64,000 nucleotides of DNA, from the NCBI RefSeq assembly GCF_000215705.1, contig NC_015677.1:3980001-4044000 (forward strand). Reading direction: 5' to 3'. Shown in pieces: positions 1 to 14,332 of this stretch. Position numbers and translations under genes: made by a program. The notes beneath the pieces are model-generated. The model had not been told where the DNA came from. It worked only from the letters and a program-made list of their open reading frames with translations, and did not search any database. Source of the stretch: Ramlibacter tataouinensis TTB310 (GTDB lineage Bacteria; Pseudomonadota; Gammaproteobacteria; Burkholderiales; Burkholderiaceae_C). Position 1 is the stretch's first letter, and every line of letters begins with the position of its first letter.

Positions 1-294
1 CCCGGGCGCCTCGTTGACGTACTTGATCTTGTACTTGCCGATCTCGACCGTGTCGTTGTTCTGCAGCAACTGCTTCTTGACGGCCTTGCCGTTCACATAG
101 CTTCCGTTGGTGCTGTTGAGGTCCTCAAGATAGACGTCGCTGCCGGTCATCTGCAGCACGGCGTGCTCGCCGCTGACCGCGAGGTTGTCGATCACGATGT
201 CGTTGTACGGCCGGCGACCGAGCGTCGTGCGGTCCTTGGTGAGCTGTACTTCCTTGATGACGACACCGTCGATCGAAACGATCATCTTCGGCAT
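1..294 (-). CDS. FHA-domain protein, partial (C-terminus beyond left edge)
   Basis: Forkhead-associated domains bind phosphothreonine peptides, usually on partners of Ser/Thr kinases. About 98 residues are visible and the frame is still open at base 1. The FHA signature is complete: LGRRPYNDI (about 25-33), SGEHA (41-45) and NSTNGSYVNG (60-69), then the last beta strands. The ATG at 294 follows a CAGGAG ribosome site. It lies 42 nt downstream of the PP2C phosphatase and on the same strand as the CHASE2 kinase, so it is probably the phospho-reader of this kinase/phosphatase system. Whether another domain follows cannot be seen. Confidence 0.85.
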   Translation of the reverse strand, partial: MPKMIVSIDGVVIKEVQLTKDRTTLGRRPYNDIVIDNLAVSGEHAVLQMTGSDVYLEDLNSTNGSYVNGKAVKKQLLQNNDTVEIGKYKIKYVNEAPG

Positions 295-336
295 GGTCGA
301 CTCCTGTATGGCTTTCGTTCGAATGGGTGCTTCGGG

Positions 337-1122
337 CTATTTTCCCAGCAATCGGGAGATCAGCCCTCTTTTCGCGCTGCCGGTGTTGGCGCGAGCAAGC
401 AGGACGGAGATGTTGTCCCTGCCCCCATTCGCATTCGCCGCGTCGATCAACTGGTTGGCCTTTTCCTGGAGAGAGGCGTCGGCGGCCAGGATGCGCGCGA
501 TCGCGAAGTCGTCCAGCATGTCGGACAGACCGTCCGAGCACATCAGGTACAGGTCGCCCGCTTCCACCCGGTGTTCACCGACGTCCAGCAGCACCGCATC
601 CTCCACGCCCAGCGCGCGGGTGACCAGGTTCTTGTTGGATGAGGTGGCGGCCTGTTCGGGCGTGATCAGGCCCGCGTCCATCTGCTCCTGGAGCAGCGAG
701 TGGTCCTTGGTGATCTGGGCGAACTCGCCGGCCCGCATCCGGTAGCAGCGCGAGTCGCCGATGTGGCCCAGCATCAGCCGCGCGTCCTGGAACACGCCCA
801 CCACCAGGGTGGTGCCCATGCCGCTGTACTGCGGATTGGAGTTGGCGGCATTGAAGATGGACCGGTTGGCGTTGTCCACGCAGATCTCCATCGCCCGCCG
901 CACCTCGCGCGCGTTGGCATGGCGACCGGCCTGCGCGAGCCAGCGACCGAGCTCCGACTTGATGAAGGTGGTGGCCATGCCGCTGGCGATCTCGCCCGCG
1001 TTGTAGCCGCCCATCCCATCGGCCAGCACGGCCAGGCGCGTCGGCTCGTCGACGGCAACGGAGTCCTCGTTGTTCTCTCGGGCCAGACCAGGATCGGTTT
1101 TGAGGCAAAACTCGTAGTTCAT
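337..1122 (-). CDS. PP2C-family protein serine/threonine phosphatase
   Basis: This 261-residue protein is a metal-dependent phosphatase of the PPM/PP2C family (Stp/PrpC type), expected to reverse phosphorylation by the adjacent kinase. The family motifs are present in order: ARENNED at about 14-20, ADGMGG at 34-39 (metal-binding Asp35), GDSR near 117, CSDGLSD, and GGRDNIS near the end. Length is normal for a free-standing bacterial PP2C. It has no membrane segment and should be cytoplasmic. It starts 11 nt after the kinase stop codon, so the two are almost certainly cotranscribed, and it is followed by the FHA gene. Confidence 0.93.
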   Translation of the reverse strand: MNYEFCLKTDPGLARENNEDSVAVDEPTRLAVLADGMGGYNAGEIASGMATTFIKSELGRWLAQAGRHANAREVRRAMEICVDNANRSIFNAANSNPQYSGMGTTLVVGVFQDARLMLGHIGDSRCYRMRAGEFAQITKDHSLLQEQMDAGLITPEQAATSSNKNLVTRALGVEDAVLLDVGEHRVEAGDLYLMCSDGLSDMLDDFAIARILAADASLQEKANQLIDAANANGGRDNISVLLARANTGSAKRGLISRLLGK

Positions 1123-1133
1123 AGATCACCCGG

Positions 1134-3839
<2,706 letters not shown>

Positions 3840-3882
3840 TGACCCGCCTCACCATGATGGGCTGCAGGACTTTCGCGGACCA

Positions 3883-3911
3883 AAGTTAACAGAGCGCACT
3901 GGCGCGGACAA
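3883..3911 (-). promoter_or_regulatory. Candidate sigma70 promoter for the kinase-phosphatase-FHA operon
   Basis: On the minus strand TTGTCC (3911-3906) and TAACTT (3888-3883) are separated by exactly 17 nt. They lie in the 113-nt gap after terC and about 40 nt upstream of the longest kinase start. The matches to consensus are only moderate (4/6 and 3/6), so this rests mainly on spacing and location. Confidence 0.33.
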
Positions 3912-3952
3912 GGGAGTTTGTCACGCGGCCAGTACGTTTGGTTGCAGACGAC

Positions 3953-4666
3953 TCAGTTGCCGGTGGCCGGTGTGGCGGCCCGTCCCCGCCGCTGCATCAG
4001 CTTGCCGATGATCAGCACCAGCAGGGCGCCCACGACCGCCGCCGCGTACTCCCAGGTCTTGGCCGCCGGAACATAGGGTGCGACGCCCGGATCGGTGTAG
4101 ATCATCTGGCCGGCGATCCACCCCAGCAGCATCGCGCCCAGCGTGATGATGATGGGGAAACGATCCATCAGCTTGAGCACGATCTGGCTGCCCGCCACGA
4201 TGATGGGGATGCTCACCACCAGGCCGAAGATGACCAGGAACAGCTGGTGGTCGCCGGCGCCCTGGGCGGCGCCCGCGATGGCCAGCACGTTGTCGATGCT
4301 CATCACCAGATCGGCCACGATCACGGTCTTCACCGCACCCCAGAGCTTGTCCGTCGGGTTGATGTTGGCGTGGTCGTCTTCGTCGTGCGGCACCAGCAGC
4401 TTGACGCCGATCCACACCAGCAGCGCGCCGCCGACCAGCTTGAGGTAGGGGATGGCCAGCAGGGCCAGCGCGAAGGCGATCAGGATGACGCGCAGGATGA
4501 TCGCGCCGGCCGTGCCATAGATGATGCCCATCTTGCGCTGCTTCGGCGGCAGGCCGCGGCAGGCCAGGGCGATGACGACGGCGTTGTCGCCGCCGAGCAG
4601 GATGTCGATCAGGATGATCTGGCCGACGGCAACCCAGAACGACGGGTTGGACAGTGCTTCCATCAT
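3953..4666 (-). CDS. TerC/YjbE-family integral membrane protein
   Basis: A 237-residue protein with about seven hydrophobic helices. The two TerC-family acidic motifs lie in membrane segments: GGDNAV at 25-30 and SIDN at 123-126. A short acidic/His loop (HDEDDH, 94-99) lies between the halves. TerC proteins are implicated in metal (Mn, Te) efflux or in metal loading of exported proteins; the substrate here is unknown. The ATG at 4666 has an AGGAG site that overlaps the sucD stop, so it is the third gene of a sucC-sucD-terC operon. I recall the same order in other Comamonadaceae. Confidence 0.9.
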   Translation of the reverse strand: MMEALSNPSFWVAVGQIILIDILLGGDNAVVIALACRGLPPKQRKMGIIYGTAGAIILRVILIAFALALLAIPYLKLVGGALLVWIGVKLLVPHDEDDHANINPTDKLWGAVKTVIVADLVMSIDNVLAIAGAAQGAGDHQLFLVIFGLVVSIPIIVAGSQIVLKLMDRFPIIITLGAMLLGWIAGQMIYTDPGVAPYVPAAKTWEYAAAVVGALLVLIIGKLMQRRGRAATPATGN

Positions 4667-4679
4667 GTTCGGCTTCTCC

Positions 4680-5573
4680 TCAGAGCAGCGACTTGAGCAG
4701 CTTGGCCATTTCGGACGGGTTGCGCGTCACCTTGAACCCGCTCTCCTCCATCACCGCCAGCTTCGCATCGGCCGTGTCGGCTCCGCCGGAGATCAGCGCC
4801 CCGGCGTGGCCCATGCGCTTGCCGGGAGGCGCCGTCACGCCGGCGATGAAGCCGACCACCGGCTTCTTCATGTTCTGCTTGCACCAGCGGGCGGCGTCCG
4901 CCTCGTCGGGGCCGCCGATCTCGCCGATCATGATCACGGCGTCCGTTTCCGGATCGTCGTTGAAGGCCTTCATCACGTCGATGTGCTTCAGGCCGTTGAT
5001 CGGGTCGCCGCCGATGCCGACCGCGCTGGACTGCCCCAGGCCGATCTCGGTGAGCTGCGCCACCGCTTCATAGGTGAGCGTGCCGGAGCGCGAGACCACG
5101 CCGATGCGGCCCTTGCGGTGGATGTGGCCGGGCATGATGCCGATCTTGATCTCGTCTGGCGTGATCAGGCCGGGGCAGTTGGGGCCCAGCAGCAGCGTCT
5201 TCTTGCCGCCCTTGGCTTCCTTGGCCTTCATCCTGCTGCGCACTTCCAGCATGTCGCGCACCGGGATGCCCTCGGTGATGCAGATGGCCATGTCCAGGTC
5301 GGCCTCGACCGCCTCCCAGATGGCGGCGGCGGCGCCGGCGGGCGGCACGTAGATCACCGAGACGGTGGCGCCGGTCTGCTGCTTGGCTTCCTTGACCGAG
5401 GCGTAGATCGGGATGTTGAAGATCTTCTCGCCGGCCTTCTTGGGGTTCACGCCGGCGACGAAGCAGTTCTTGCCGTTCGCGTATTCCTGGCACTTCTCGG
5501 TGTGGAACTGGCCGGTCTTGCCCGTGATGCCCTGGGTGATGACCTTGGTGTCCTTGCTGATGTAGATCGACAT
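4680..5573 (-). CDS. sucD: Succinyl-CoA synthetase alpha subunit
   Basis: With SucC this 297-residue subunit interconverts succinyl-CoA and succinate with substrate-level phosphorylation in the TCA cycle. It has the N-terminal CoA-binding Rossmann domain (TGKTGQFHT, 17-25), the GPNCPG turn (130-135) and the phosphorylated histidine His256 in GKRMGHAGA. Length is normal for the family. It begins 10 nt after the sucC stop and is translationally close to it. There are no missing residues. Confidence 0.98.
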   Translation of the reverse strand: MSIYISKDTKVITQGITGKTGQFHTEKCQEYANGKNCFVAGVNPKKAGEKIFNIPIYASVKEAKQQTGATVSVIYVPPAGAAAAIWEAVEADLDMAICITEGIPVRDMLEVRSRMKAKEAKGGKKTLLLGPNCPGLITPDEIKIGIMPGHIHRKGRIGVVSRSGTLTYEAVAQLTEIGLGQSSAVGIGGDPINGLKHIDVMKAFNDDPETDAVIMIGEIGGPDEADAARWCKQNMKKPVVGFIAGVTAPPGKRMGHAGALISGGADTADAKLAVMEESGFKVTRNPSEMAKLLKSLL

Positions 5574-5583
5574 GTCTTGTCCC

Positions 5584-6750
<1,167 letters not shown>

Positions 6751-6907
6751 TGAGGTGTCTCTTGAGGAACTTTGAGGGTGGCCCGGCGCGGGACTGCAAG
6801 GCCGGGCCCGCGGGAGCGGAAAAGAGCCTTGAACTGTATCATGCTGCAACGCAACAAAGGCCTGCGCTGGCTTACAGTGGCCATACGCAGTTTCCACAGG
6901 ACAGACC

Positions 6908-7825
6908 ATGCCCAAAGTCTTCATCGACGGTGAGGCCGGCACCACCGGCCTGCAGATCCGTGAGCGGCTGGAAAGGATGCCGGCGATCGAGCTGGTCAGC
7001 ATCGCGCCGGAGCGCCGCAAGGACCCGGCGGCCAAGCGCGAGCTGATGAGCGGCGTGGACCTGGTCATCCTGTGCCTGCACGACGACGCGGCGCGGGAGT
7101 CGGTGGCCATGGTCGACCAGATCGGCCGCAGCGGCCGGGCCCCGCGCGTCATCGACGCCTCGACGGCGCACCGCACGGCCGAGGGCTGGGTGTTCGGGTT
7201 TCCTGAACTGCAGGCCGGCCAGCGCGAGGCCGTCGCCGCGGCGCCGCGGGTCAGCAATCCCGGCTGCTATGCCACCGGGGCCATCGCGCTCATCCGCCCG
7301 CTGGTCGATGCCGGCATCGTGCCTCCGGACTTCCCGCTGGCGCTGCCGTCGGTCAGCGGCTACAGCGGCGGCGGCCGCAGCATGATCGAGGCCTACGAAT
7401 CCGGCCACGCGCCGGCCTACGAGGTCTATGCCCTGGGGCTCAAGCACAAGCACCTGCCCGAGATCATGAAGTACACCGGCCTGACGCGGCGGCCGATCTT
7501 CATTCCTTCGGTGGGCAATTTCGCCCAAGGCATGCTGGTGCAGCTGCCGCTGCACCTGGACACGCTCCCCGGGCACCCCCGGCCGGCCGACCTGCACGAG
7601 GCACTGGCCGCCCACTACCGCGGCAGCGAATGGGTAGCGGTGGAGCCGCCGACGGAAGACGGCAAGCTCGACCCCCTGGCGCTGAACGGCACGAACAAGA
7701 TGGAGTTGCGGGTCTACGCCAACATGGACCACCACCATGCCGTGCTGGTGGCCCGGCTGGACAACCTGGGCAAGGGCGCCAGCGGCGCGGCGGTGCAGAA
7801 CCTCAAGCTGATGCTGGGGTTGTAA
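6908..7825 (+). CDS. argC: N-acetyl-gamma-glutamyl-phosphate reductase, short (type 2) form
   Basis: This 305-residue enzyme reduces N-acetyl-gamma-glutamyl phosphate to the semialdehyde with NADPH in arginine synthesis. It shows the nucleotide-binding GEAGTTG (8-14) and the catalytic Cys120 in [10 protein letters not shown], plus the late HxH-rich [10 protein letters not shown] segment. The length fits the type 2 family (about 305-315) rather than the longer 345-residue type 1. It stands alone, transcribed divergently from sucC and convergently with recX, whose stop lies 9 nt away. No other arg gene is in the window. Confidence 0.94.
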   Translation: MPKVFIDGEAGTTGLQIRERLERMPAIELVSIAPERRKDPAAKRELMSGVDLVILCLHDDAARESVAMVDQIGRSGRAPRVIDASTAHRTAEGWVFGFPELQAGQREAVAAAPRVSNPGCYATGAIALIRPLVDAGIVPPDFPLALPSVSGYSGGGRSMIEAYESGHAPAYEVYALGLKHKHLPEIMKYTGLTRRPIFIPSVGNFAQGMLVQLPLHLDTLPGHPRPADLHEALAAHYRGSEWVAVEPPTEDGKLDPLALNGTNKMELRVYANMDHHHAVLVARLDNLGKGASGAAVQNLKLMLGL

Positions 7826-7833
7826 GCGCCGCC

Positions 7834-8298
7834 TTATCCAGCGGCATCGTCCTCGTAGCCACCGGCCAGCACCCGGTGGATGACCTCGCCGCCGAAGCCC
7901 CGGGCCGCCAGGAACCGCGCCTGCCTGCCGCGTTCGGCGGCGTCGCGCGGCGGGCCGTCGAACTTGCGGCGCCATACCTCGCGCGCGCGCTGCAGCTCGG
8001 TGCCCTTGAGCTGGGCCAGGGCCTGCTGCACCAGCTCGCCGTCCAGCCCCTTGGCCTGCAGCTCCTGGCGGATGCGCCCGGCGCCCAGCCGGGGGGCACG
8101 GCGGTTCAGGACCGACTCGGCCACCCGCTGGTCGCTGATGAAACCCTTGCCTTGCAGCTCGTCCAGGATACGGCGCAGCTGGCCCGGCGCTTCCTCGTGC
8201 GGGGCCAGCTTGCGCTCCAGCTCGGCACGGGAGTGCTCCCGGCCGCTGAGCAGGCGCAGGGCCCGCCCCTTGAGCGACGGCGGGCCCCCCAGCGGCAT
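7834..8298 (-). CDS. recX: RecA regulatory protein RecX
   Basis: A 154-residue helical protein that binds RecA filaments and limits their extension. It is recognised by RecX-type three-helix repeats ([19 protein letters not shown], then [14 protein letters not shown]) and by its location 6 nt downstream of recA on the same strand, the usual arrangement. Translation is probably coupled to recA. Its end nearly abuts argC, with no terminator visible in the 8-nt gap. Confidence 0.95.
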   Translation of the reverse strand: MPLGGPPSLKGRALRLLSGREHSRAELERKLAPHEEAPGQLRRILDELQGKGFISDQRVAESVLNRRAPRLGAGRIRQELQAKGLDGELVQQALAQLKGTELQRAREVWRRKFDGPPRDAAERGRQARFLAARGFGGEVIHRVLAGGYEDDAAG

Positions 8299-8304
8299 GG
8301 AGGA

Positions 8305-9357
<1,053 letters not shown>

Positions 9358-9417
9358 GGAAAGCTCCTTGTGAATCAATGAGTTGCGTCAGTTCATCCCG
9401 GTGGTCATATCCACAGC

Positions 9418-9433
9418 CTGGATGCTTGACCAG
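9418..9433 (-). promoter_or_regulatory. Possible LexA (SOS) box upstream of recA
   Basis: The sequence reads CTG, ten bases, CAG, inside a perfect CTGG-N8-CCAG inverted repeat, about 60 nt upstream of the recA ATG. A weak promoter (TGGTCA, 17 nt, TATGAC on the minus strand) overlaps it, as expected for SOS repression. The preferred CTGT/ACAG ends are not matched exactly, so this is tentative. Confidence 0.35.
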
Positions 9434-9498
9434 TACTCTAACGGTCGGCAAACGGCGAAGCAATCGATTTTTTGGTCAGTTTGCCTTACGATCCGGCC

Positions 9499-9969
9499 AT
9501 GACCGATGACCGCTGGCGCGAGACCCACCTGGGCCGCCTGCTGGGCCATGCTTCGCGGCGCTTCGACGAGCGCGTGCTCCACCTCATGGCGCACAACGTG
9601 GAGGTACCGCTGGCCCTGTCCAACCTGGCGGCGCGCGCCCAGGTAGGCGCCGCCCACATCCACATCACCCGCCACCTGGCGCTGGAAGGCTCGCGCCTGA
9701 CCGATCTCGCGGCCCAGGCCGGCATGACCAAGCAGGCCATGGGCGACCTGGTGACGCAGTGCGAGGCCTGGGGCCTGGTGGTGCGCGAGAGCGACCCGCA
9801 CGATGCCCGCGCCCGCCGGGTGCGCTTCACCGCGGTCGGCCTGGCCTGGCTGCAGGCCTTCAAGGACGCGGTCGCGCAGGCCGAGGCCGAGTTCCGGGCC
9901 GAGGTGGGCGAGGCCGTGGCCACCGTGGTCGGCATGGGCCTGGAAGCCTACGCCGGCCCGGCCGCCTAG
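9499..9969 (+). CDS. MarR-family winged-helix transcriptional regulator
   Basis: A 156-residue DNA-binding protein. The winged helix-turn-helix (about 50-110) contains HLALEGSRLTDLAAQAGMTK and the wing ESDPHDARARRVRFTAVG, both typical of MarR. The start is the ATG at 9499; an upstream in-frame TTG at 9472 is less likely. There is no clear ribosome site, and a TACGAT hexamer ends only 6 nt before the ATG, so a leaderless transcript is possible. It precedes a response regulator by 52 nt. The ligand is unknown. Confidence 0.85.
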   Translation: MTDDRWRETHLGRLLGHASRRFDERVLHLMAHNVEVPLALSNLAARAQVGAAHIHITRHLALEGSRLTDLAAQAGMTKQAMGDLVTQCEAWGLVVRESDPHDARARRVRFTAVGLAWLQAFKDAVAQAEAEFRAEVGEAVATVVGMGLEAYAGPAA

Positions 9970-10021
9970 AATTTTCCCCAGGGCGCCCGGCAGACGGCGT
10001 TGCATCAACAGGAGACAAGCC

Positions 10022-10696
<675 letters not shown>

Positions 10697-10701
10697 GCCA
10701 A

Positions 10702-12201
10702 GTGAAACTGTTCCAGCGCGAGCAGCGCTCCCTTTTCGGCGAGATCCTGGACTGGATGCTCACGCCGCTGCTGCTGCTGTGGCCGGTGAGCCTGGCGCTG
10801 ACCTGGCTGGTGGCCCAGGGCATCGCCGGCAAGCCGTTCGACCGCGCGCTGGAATACAACGTGCAGGTGCTTTCGCAGCTGGTCACGGTGCAGCAGCAGC
10901 GGGTGGCGTTCAACCTGCCGCAACCGGCCCGCCAGATCCTGCGGGCCGACGACACCGACCACCTGTACTACCAGGTGCTGGGCACGCGCGGCGAGCTGCT
11001 GGGCGGCGAGCGCGACCTGCCGCTGCCACCGCCCGACGAGGCGCCGGTCTCCGGCGAGGTGCGCCTGCGCGACGCCGAGCTGCGCGGCGCCGAGGTGCGG
11101 GTGGCCTACACCTGGGTGCGCACGGATTTGCCCGGCGCGCCGCCGGTGCTGGTGCAGGTGGCGGAGACGCGCGAGAAGCGCTCGGTGCTGGCCACCGAGA
11201 TCATCAAGGGCGTGATGCTGCCGCAGTTCGTCACCCTGCCGCTGGCGGTGCTGCTGGTGTGGCTGGCGCTGGTGCGCGGCATCAAGCCGCTGTCGCAGCT
11301 GGAGGAGCGCATCCGCGCGCGCCGGCCCGACGACATGTCGCCGCTGGACGAGAAGGCCGTGCCGCTGGAGGTGGCGCCGCTGGTGTCCTCGGTCAACGAC
11401 CTGCTGACGCGGCTGAAGGACTCCATCGCCACGCAGAAGCGCTTCCTGGCCGACGCCGCCCACCAGCTCAAGACGCCGCTGGCCGGCCTGCGCATGCAGG
11501 CCGACCTGGCCCAGCGCGAGGGCTTCAGCGCCGACGACCTCAAGCAGTCGCTCAAGCAGATCGGCCGCTCCAGCATGCGCGCCACCCACACCGTCAACCA
11601 GCTGCTGGCGCTGGCGCGCGCCGAAGGCAGCGGCCGGCCGCTGGCGCTGCAGGCCTGCGACATCGCCGAACTCACCACCGAGGCGGTGCAGGACTTCCTG
11701 CCGCGCGCGCTGGACCGTCGCATCGACCTGGGCTACGACGGGCCGCGGGCCGGCAGCGCCGGCCTGGCGGTGGAGGGCAACCGCACGCTGCTCAAGGAGA
11801 TGATCAGCAACCTGCTGGACAACGCCCTGAACTACACGCCGTCCAGCGCCGAGCACCCGGGCGTGGTCACCGCCCGCGTCCTGCCTGACCCGTTCGGCCA
11901 GGGGCTGGTGCTGCAGGTGGAAGACTCCGGTCCCGGCATCCCCGTTGCCGAGCGCGAGCTGGTGTTCCAGCCTTTCTACCGGGTGCTGGGCAGCAACGTG
12001 GACGGCAGCGGGCTGGGCCTGTCCATCGTGCGCGAGATCGCGCGCCAGCACGGCGCCGAGATCGAGATCGACGACGCCCACCCCGGCGCCACGCCGCCCG
12101 GCACGCGCGTGAGCCTGCGCTTCGTGCGCCAGCGCGCCATCACCCGCCAGCCGCCGGCGCCGGTACCGGCACCGGCACCGGCCGATCAGCCTGCCTTGTA
12201 G
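10702..12201 (+). CDS. Sensor histidine kinase (TctE/QseC-like)
   Basis: A 499-residue membrane kinase starting at a GTG 5 nt after the response-regulator stop. Two membrane helices (about 19-39 and 171-192) flank a periplasmic sensor of about 130 residues. A HAMP-like region follows, then the phospho-accepting His254 in DAAHQLKTPL, the N box NLLDNALNYTP, the G1 box DSGPGIP and the G2 box GSGLGLSIV. The last residues are a Pro/Ala repeat encoded by tandem GGCACC-like units. Its 3' end overlaps the convergent GST gene by 16 nt. No tctCBA transporter lies next to it. Confidence 0.94.
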   Translation: MKLFQREQRSLFGEILDWMLTPLLLLWPVSLALTWLVAQGIAGKPFDRALEYNVQVLSQLVTVQQQRVAFNLPQPARQILRADDTDHLYYQVLGTRGELLGGERDLPLPPPDEAPVSGEVRLRDAELRGAEVRVAYTWVRTDLPGAPPVLVQVAETREKRSVLATEIIKGVMLPQFVTLPLAVLLVWLALVRGIKPLSQLEERIRARRPDDMSPLDEKAVPLEVAPLVSSVNDLLTRLKDSIATQKRFLADAAHQLKTPLAGLRMQADLAQREGFSADDLKQSLKQIGRSSMRATHTVNQLLALARAEGSGRPLALQACDIAELTTEAVQDFLPRALDRRIDLGYDGPRAGSAGLAVEGNRTLLKEMISNLLDNALNYTPSSAEHPGVVTARVLPDPFGQGLVLQVEDSGPGIPVAERELVFQPFYRVLGSNVDGSGLGLSIVREIARQHGAEIEIDDAHPGATPPGTRVSLRFVRQRAITRQPPAPVPAPAPADQPAL

Positions 12202-12845
12202 ACGTTCAGCTGCAGCCGCTCGCGCTCGATGACGCGCGCCACCGCCGGCAACTGCGCCACCTTCTGCACATGGGCCCACAGCGCCGGAAAGCCCGTGGGA
12301 TCGATGCCGGCGAAGCCGCCCCAGCGCAGCAGGGTGAGCGCATAGGCGTCCAGCGGGCCGAACTGCGCGCCACCCAGCCAGGCCTGGCCGCGGCCGGCCG
12401 CCGCCTGCGCCAGCGCCTCGATCTCGCCCAGCATGGGCCGGTACAGGCCGGTGTTGTAGGCCTTGATCGCCGCCTGCGCCTCGGGCTGGTCGGTGAACTT
12501 GAACGGCATGAACACGTGGGTGAAGGTGGGATGCACCGTGTTGTTCATCCAGGCCAGGGTTTCCATCACCTTGGCGCGCGCCAGCGGCTCGGCCGGCAGG
12601 AAGCCGTGCCGCGGGAAGCGCTCGTGCAGCCAGCCCACGATGGCCACGATCTGGGTGATCACCTGGCCGTCGGCCACCAGCACCGGCACCTGGCCGCGCG
12701 GGTTGACGGCCTTGTACTCGGGGCTTTGCTGCTCGTTCTTGTGCAGCTTGACCAGCACCGGTTCGAACGGCTCGCCGGTGGTCTCCAGCAAGGCATGCGG
12801 CACGAACGAGCAGGCGCCGGGCGAGAAGTAGAGCTTGAGGGTCAT
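12186..12845 (-). CDS. Glutathione S-transferase family protein
   Basis: A 219-residue soluble protein with an N-terminal thioredoxin-like domain starting MTLKLYFSPGACSF, where the Ser/Cys near residues 8-13 resembles the beta/theta active-site region, and PRGQVPVL with the cis-Pro turn near 50-56. The C-terminal half is all helical (DAYALTLLRW). GSTs conjugate glutathione to electrophiles or reduce them; the substrate is unknown. It is the last gene of the SET-birA-SPOR-GST operon, 25 nt after the SPOR gene. Confidence 0.88.
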   Translation of the reverse strand: MTLKLYFSPGACSFVPHALLETTGEPFEPVLVKLHKNEQQSPEYKAVNPRGQVPVLVADGQVITQIVAIVGWLHERFPRHGFLPAEPLARAKVMETLAWMNNTVHPTFTHVFMPFKFTDQPEAQAAIKAYNTGLYRPMLGEIEALAQAAAGRGQAWLGGAQFGPLDAYALTLLRWGGFAGIDPTGFPALWAHVQKVAQLPAVARVIERERLQLNVYKAG

Positions 12846-12870
12846 GGCCGTCCAGTCTCCTTGATGAGAT

Positions 12871-13524
12871 TCAGCGGCAGGGCCGCAGGGTCGCGCCGCC
12901 CAGGGTGGTGCGCAGTTCGTCCAGACGCGGTCGCAGCAGCTCGTCCACGGCCGGCAGCCGCAGCGCCACCCCGTTCAGCTCGGGCCGCTCCTGCACCACC
13001 CGGGCAGTGCGCACGCCGCGCCGGGCCAGCAGGTCCAGCGCGCGCTCGGCGGCCGCCTGCGTTCCATAGCCGCCCAGGGACAGCCCTGGCTCCAGCGCTT
13101 GGTTGGCCAGCGGCTCGAAGCTCACACCCAGCTGGCGCAGTTCGGCCTTCTTGCGTTCCACGCCATCGGGCGCCGGGTACCTGCCCATGTAGACGATCCA
13201 GCGGCCCGGCTCGATCGCGGGGTCCAGGCTCCAGCTGCCGGCGGGCCAGGCGGCCAGCGCGGGGCGCAGCGTGCCGGCCAGCGCGTCGTCCAGCGGGCCG
13301 GCCTGCAGGCACTCGCTGGGCCGGGCGATCACCACCACGGTCTCCAGCCGCGCCAGGTCCTCGGCCGACACGATGCGCACGGCATCGGGCCGGATCTGCT
13401 GCTCCAGCCGCTGCGGTTCGGACTGCTGGGCCGGCGCCAGGCCCCAGGACTGCAGCCGGCCCTCCGACCAGGCGTAGTAGGCGACATTGGCCAGCAACAG
13501 GAGCAGGACGACGAAGCGCAACAT
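12871..13524 (-). CDS. Membrane-anchored SPOR-domain-like protein
   Basis: A 217-residue protein with one N-terminal signal anchor (residues 1-20, LRFVVLLLLLANVAYYAW) and a periplasmic remainder. Residues about 107-180 look like a SPOR fold: WIVYMGRY, then KKAELRQLGV, LGGYGTQAAAERALDLL and a final ARVVQ strand. SPOR domains bind glycan strands stripped of side peptides at division sites. Two cysteines lie outside the anchor (SECLQ and the last residues, LRPCR). It begins 15 nt after birA. SPOR assignment is from pattern, not a search. Confidence 0.72.
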   Translation of the reverse strand: MLRFVVLLLLLANVAYYAWSEGRLQSWGLAPAQQSEPQRLEQQIRPDAVRIVSAEDLARLETVVVIARPSECLQAGPLDDALAGTLRPALAAWPAGSWSLDPAIEPGRWIVYMGRYPAPDGVERKKAELRQLGVSFEPLANQALEPGLSLGGYGTQAAAERALDLLARRGVRTARVVQERPELNGVALRLPAVDELLRPRLDELRTTLGGATLRPCR

Positions 13525-13539
13525 GGCCGGGCCGGGCGT

Positions 13540-14322
13540 TCAGTCCGCCACCGACCCGGGCGGCACGGGCCTGACGCTGACTTCGGAACTGGTAACGCTT
13601 TTCATGCCGGCCGCAGTATGCACCAGCAGGGCGCCGTCGTCGCCTACGCCATGGGCCGTGCCGGCCGTGCCGTCGCTGAGCGCCACGGCGCGTTCGCGCA
13701 GCGCGTCGCGCGCGGCGTAACGGGCCTGGAAGGGCGCGAAACCGTGCTGCTCGAAGCCCTGCAAGGCCTGCACCAGCGGCAGCGCGATGCGGTCCAGGGC
13801 GGCGGCCGCGTCGGCTTCGGGCCACAGCTCGCGCAGGCTGGCCGGCGGCGTGGACAGCCCCTCGGCCGGCCGAGGCGCGATGTTGATGCCGATGCCGACC
13901 ACCGCGTAGCGCCCGGCGCCGGGCGCCGCGCCGGCGGCCGACGCCGTCTCGACCAGGATGCCGGCCAGCTTGCGGCCGTCCAGCCACAGGTCGTTGGGCC
14001 ATTTGAGCGCGATGCGCGGATGCAGGGCCTCGGCCACCGCCACGCCCACCGCCAGCGACAGCCCCGACCAGCCGGCCGGCGCATAGGGCAGGCCCAGCGA
14101 GAACGTCAATGAGTCGCCCGGGGCGCTGGCCCAGGCGCGCCCCAGCCGGCCGCGGCCCGCGGTCTGCCGCTGCGCCACCAGCAGCACGGGCTCGGCGCGG
14201 CCGGCGCGCGCCCGGCGCATCAGCTCGGTGTTGGTGGAGTCCAGCTCGGGCAGGATCTCCACGGTGAAGCCGGGCAGCCGGGGCGCCACCCGCTCCCACA
14301 CCGCTTCGGCCGGCCAGCGCAT
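13540..14322 (-). CDS. birA: Biotin--[acetyl-CoA-carboxylase] ligase
   Basis: This 260-residue enzyme activates biotin as biotinyl-AMP and transfers it to the carrier protein of acetyl-CoA carboxylase. It shows STNTELMRR, the biotinyl-AMP loop GRGRLGRAW and KWPNDLWLDGRKLAGILVE. There is no N-terminal helix-turn-helix of the E. coli kind, so it should be a ligase only and not a repressor. It lies 10 nt downstream of the SET gene and 15 nt upstream of the SPOR gene. Confidence 0.95.
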   Translation of the reverse strand: MRWPAEAVWERVAPRLPGFTVEILPELDSTNTELMRRARAGRAEPVLLVAQRQTAGRGRLGRAWASAPGDSLTFSLGLPYAPAGWSGLSLAVGVAVAEALHPRIALKWPNDLWLDGRKLAGILVETASAAGAAPGAGRYAVVGIGINIAPRPAEGLSTPPASLRELWPEADAAAALDRIALPLVQALQGFEQHGFAPFQARYAARDALRERAVALSDGTAGTAHGVGDDGALLVHTAAGMKSVTSSEVSVRPVPPGSVAD

Positions 14323-14332
14323 CCCGCCGCCC

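Noticed and set aside
12140..12190. Short tandem GGCACC-like repeat at the end of the histidine kinase gene
   Set aside because: It simply encodes a Pro/Ala tail and is too short and imperfect to be a separate repeat element.
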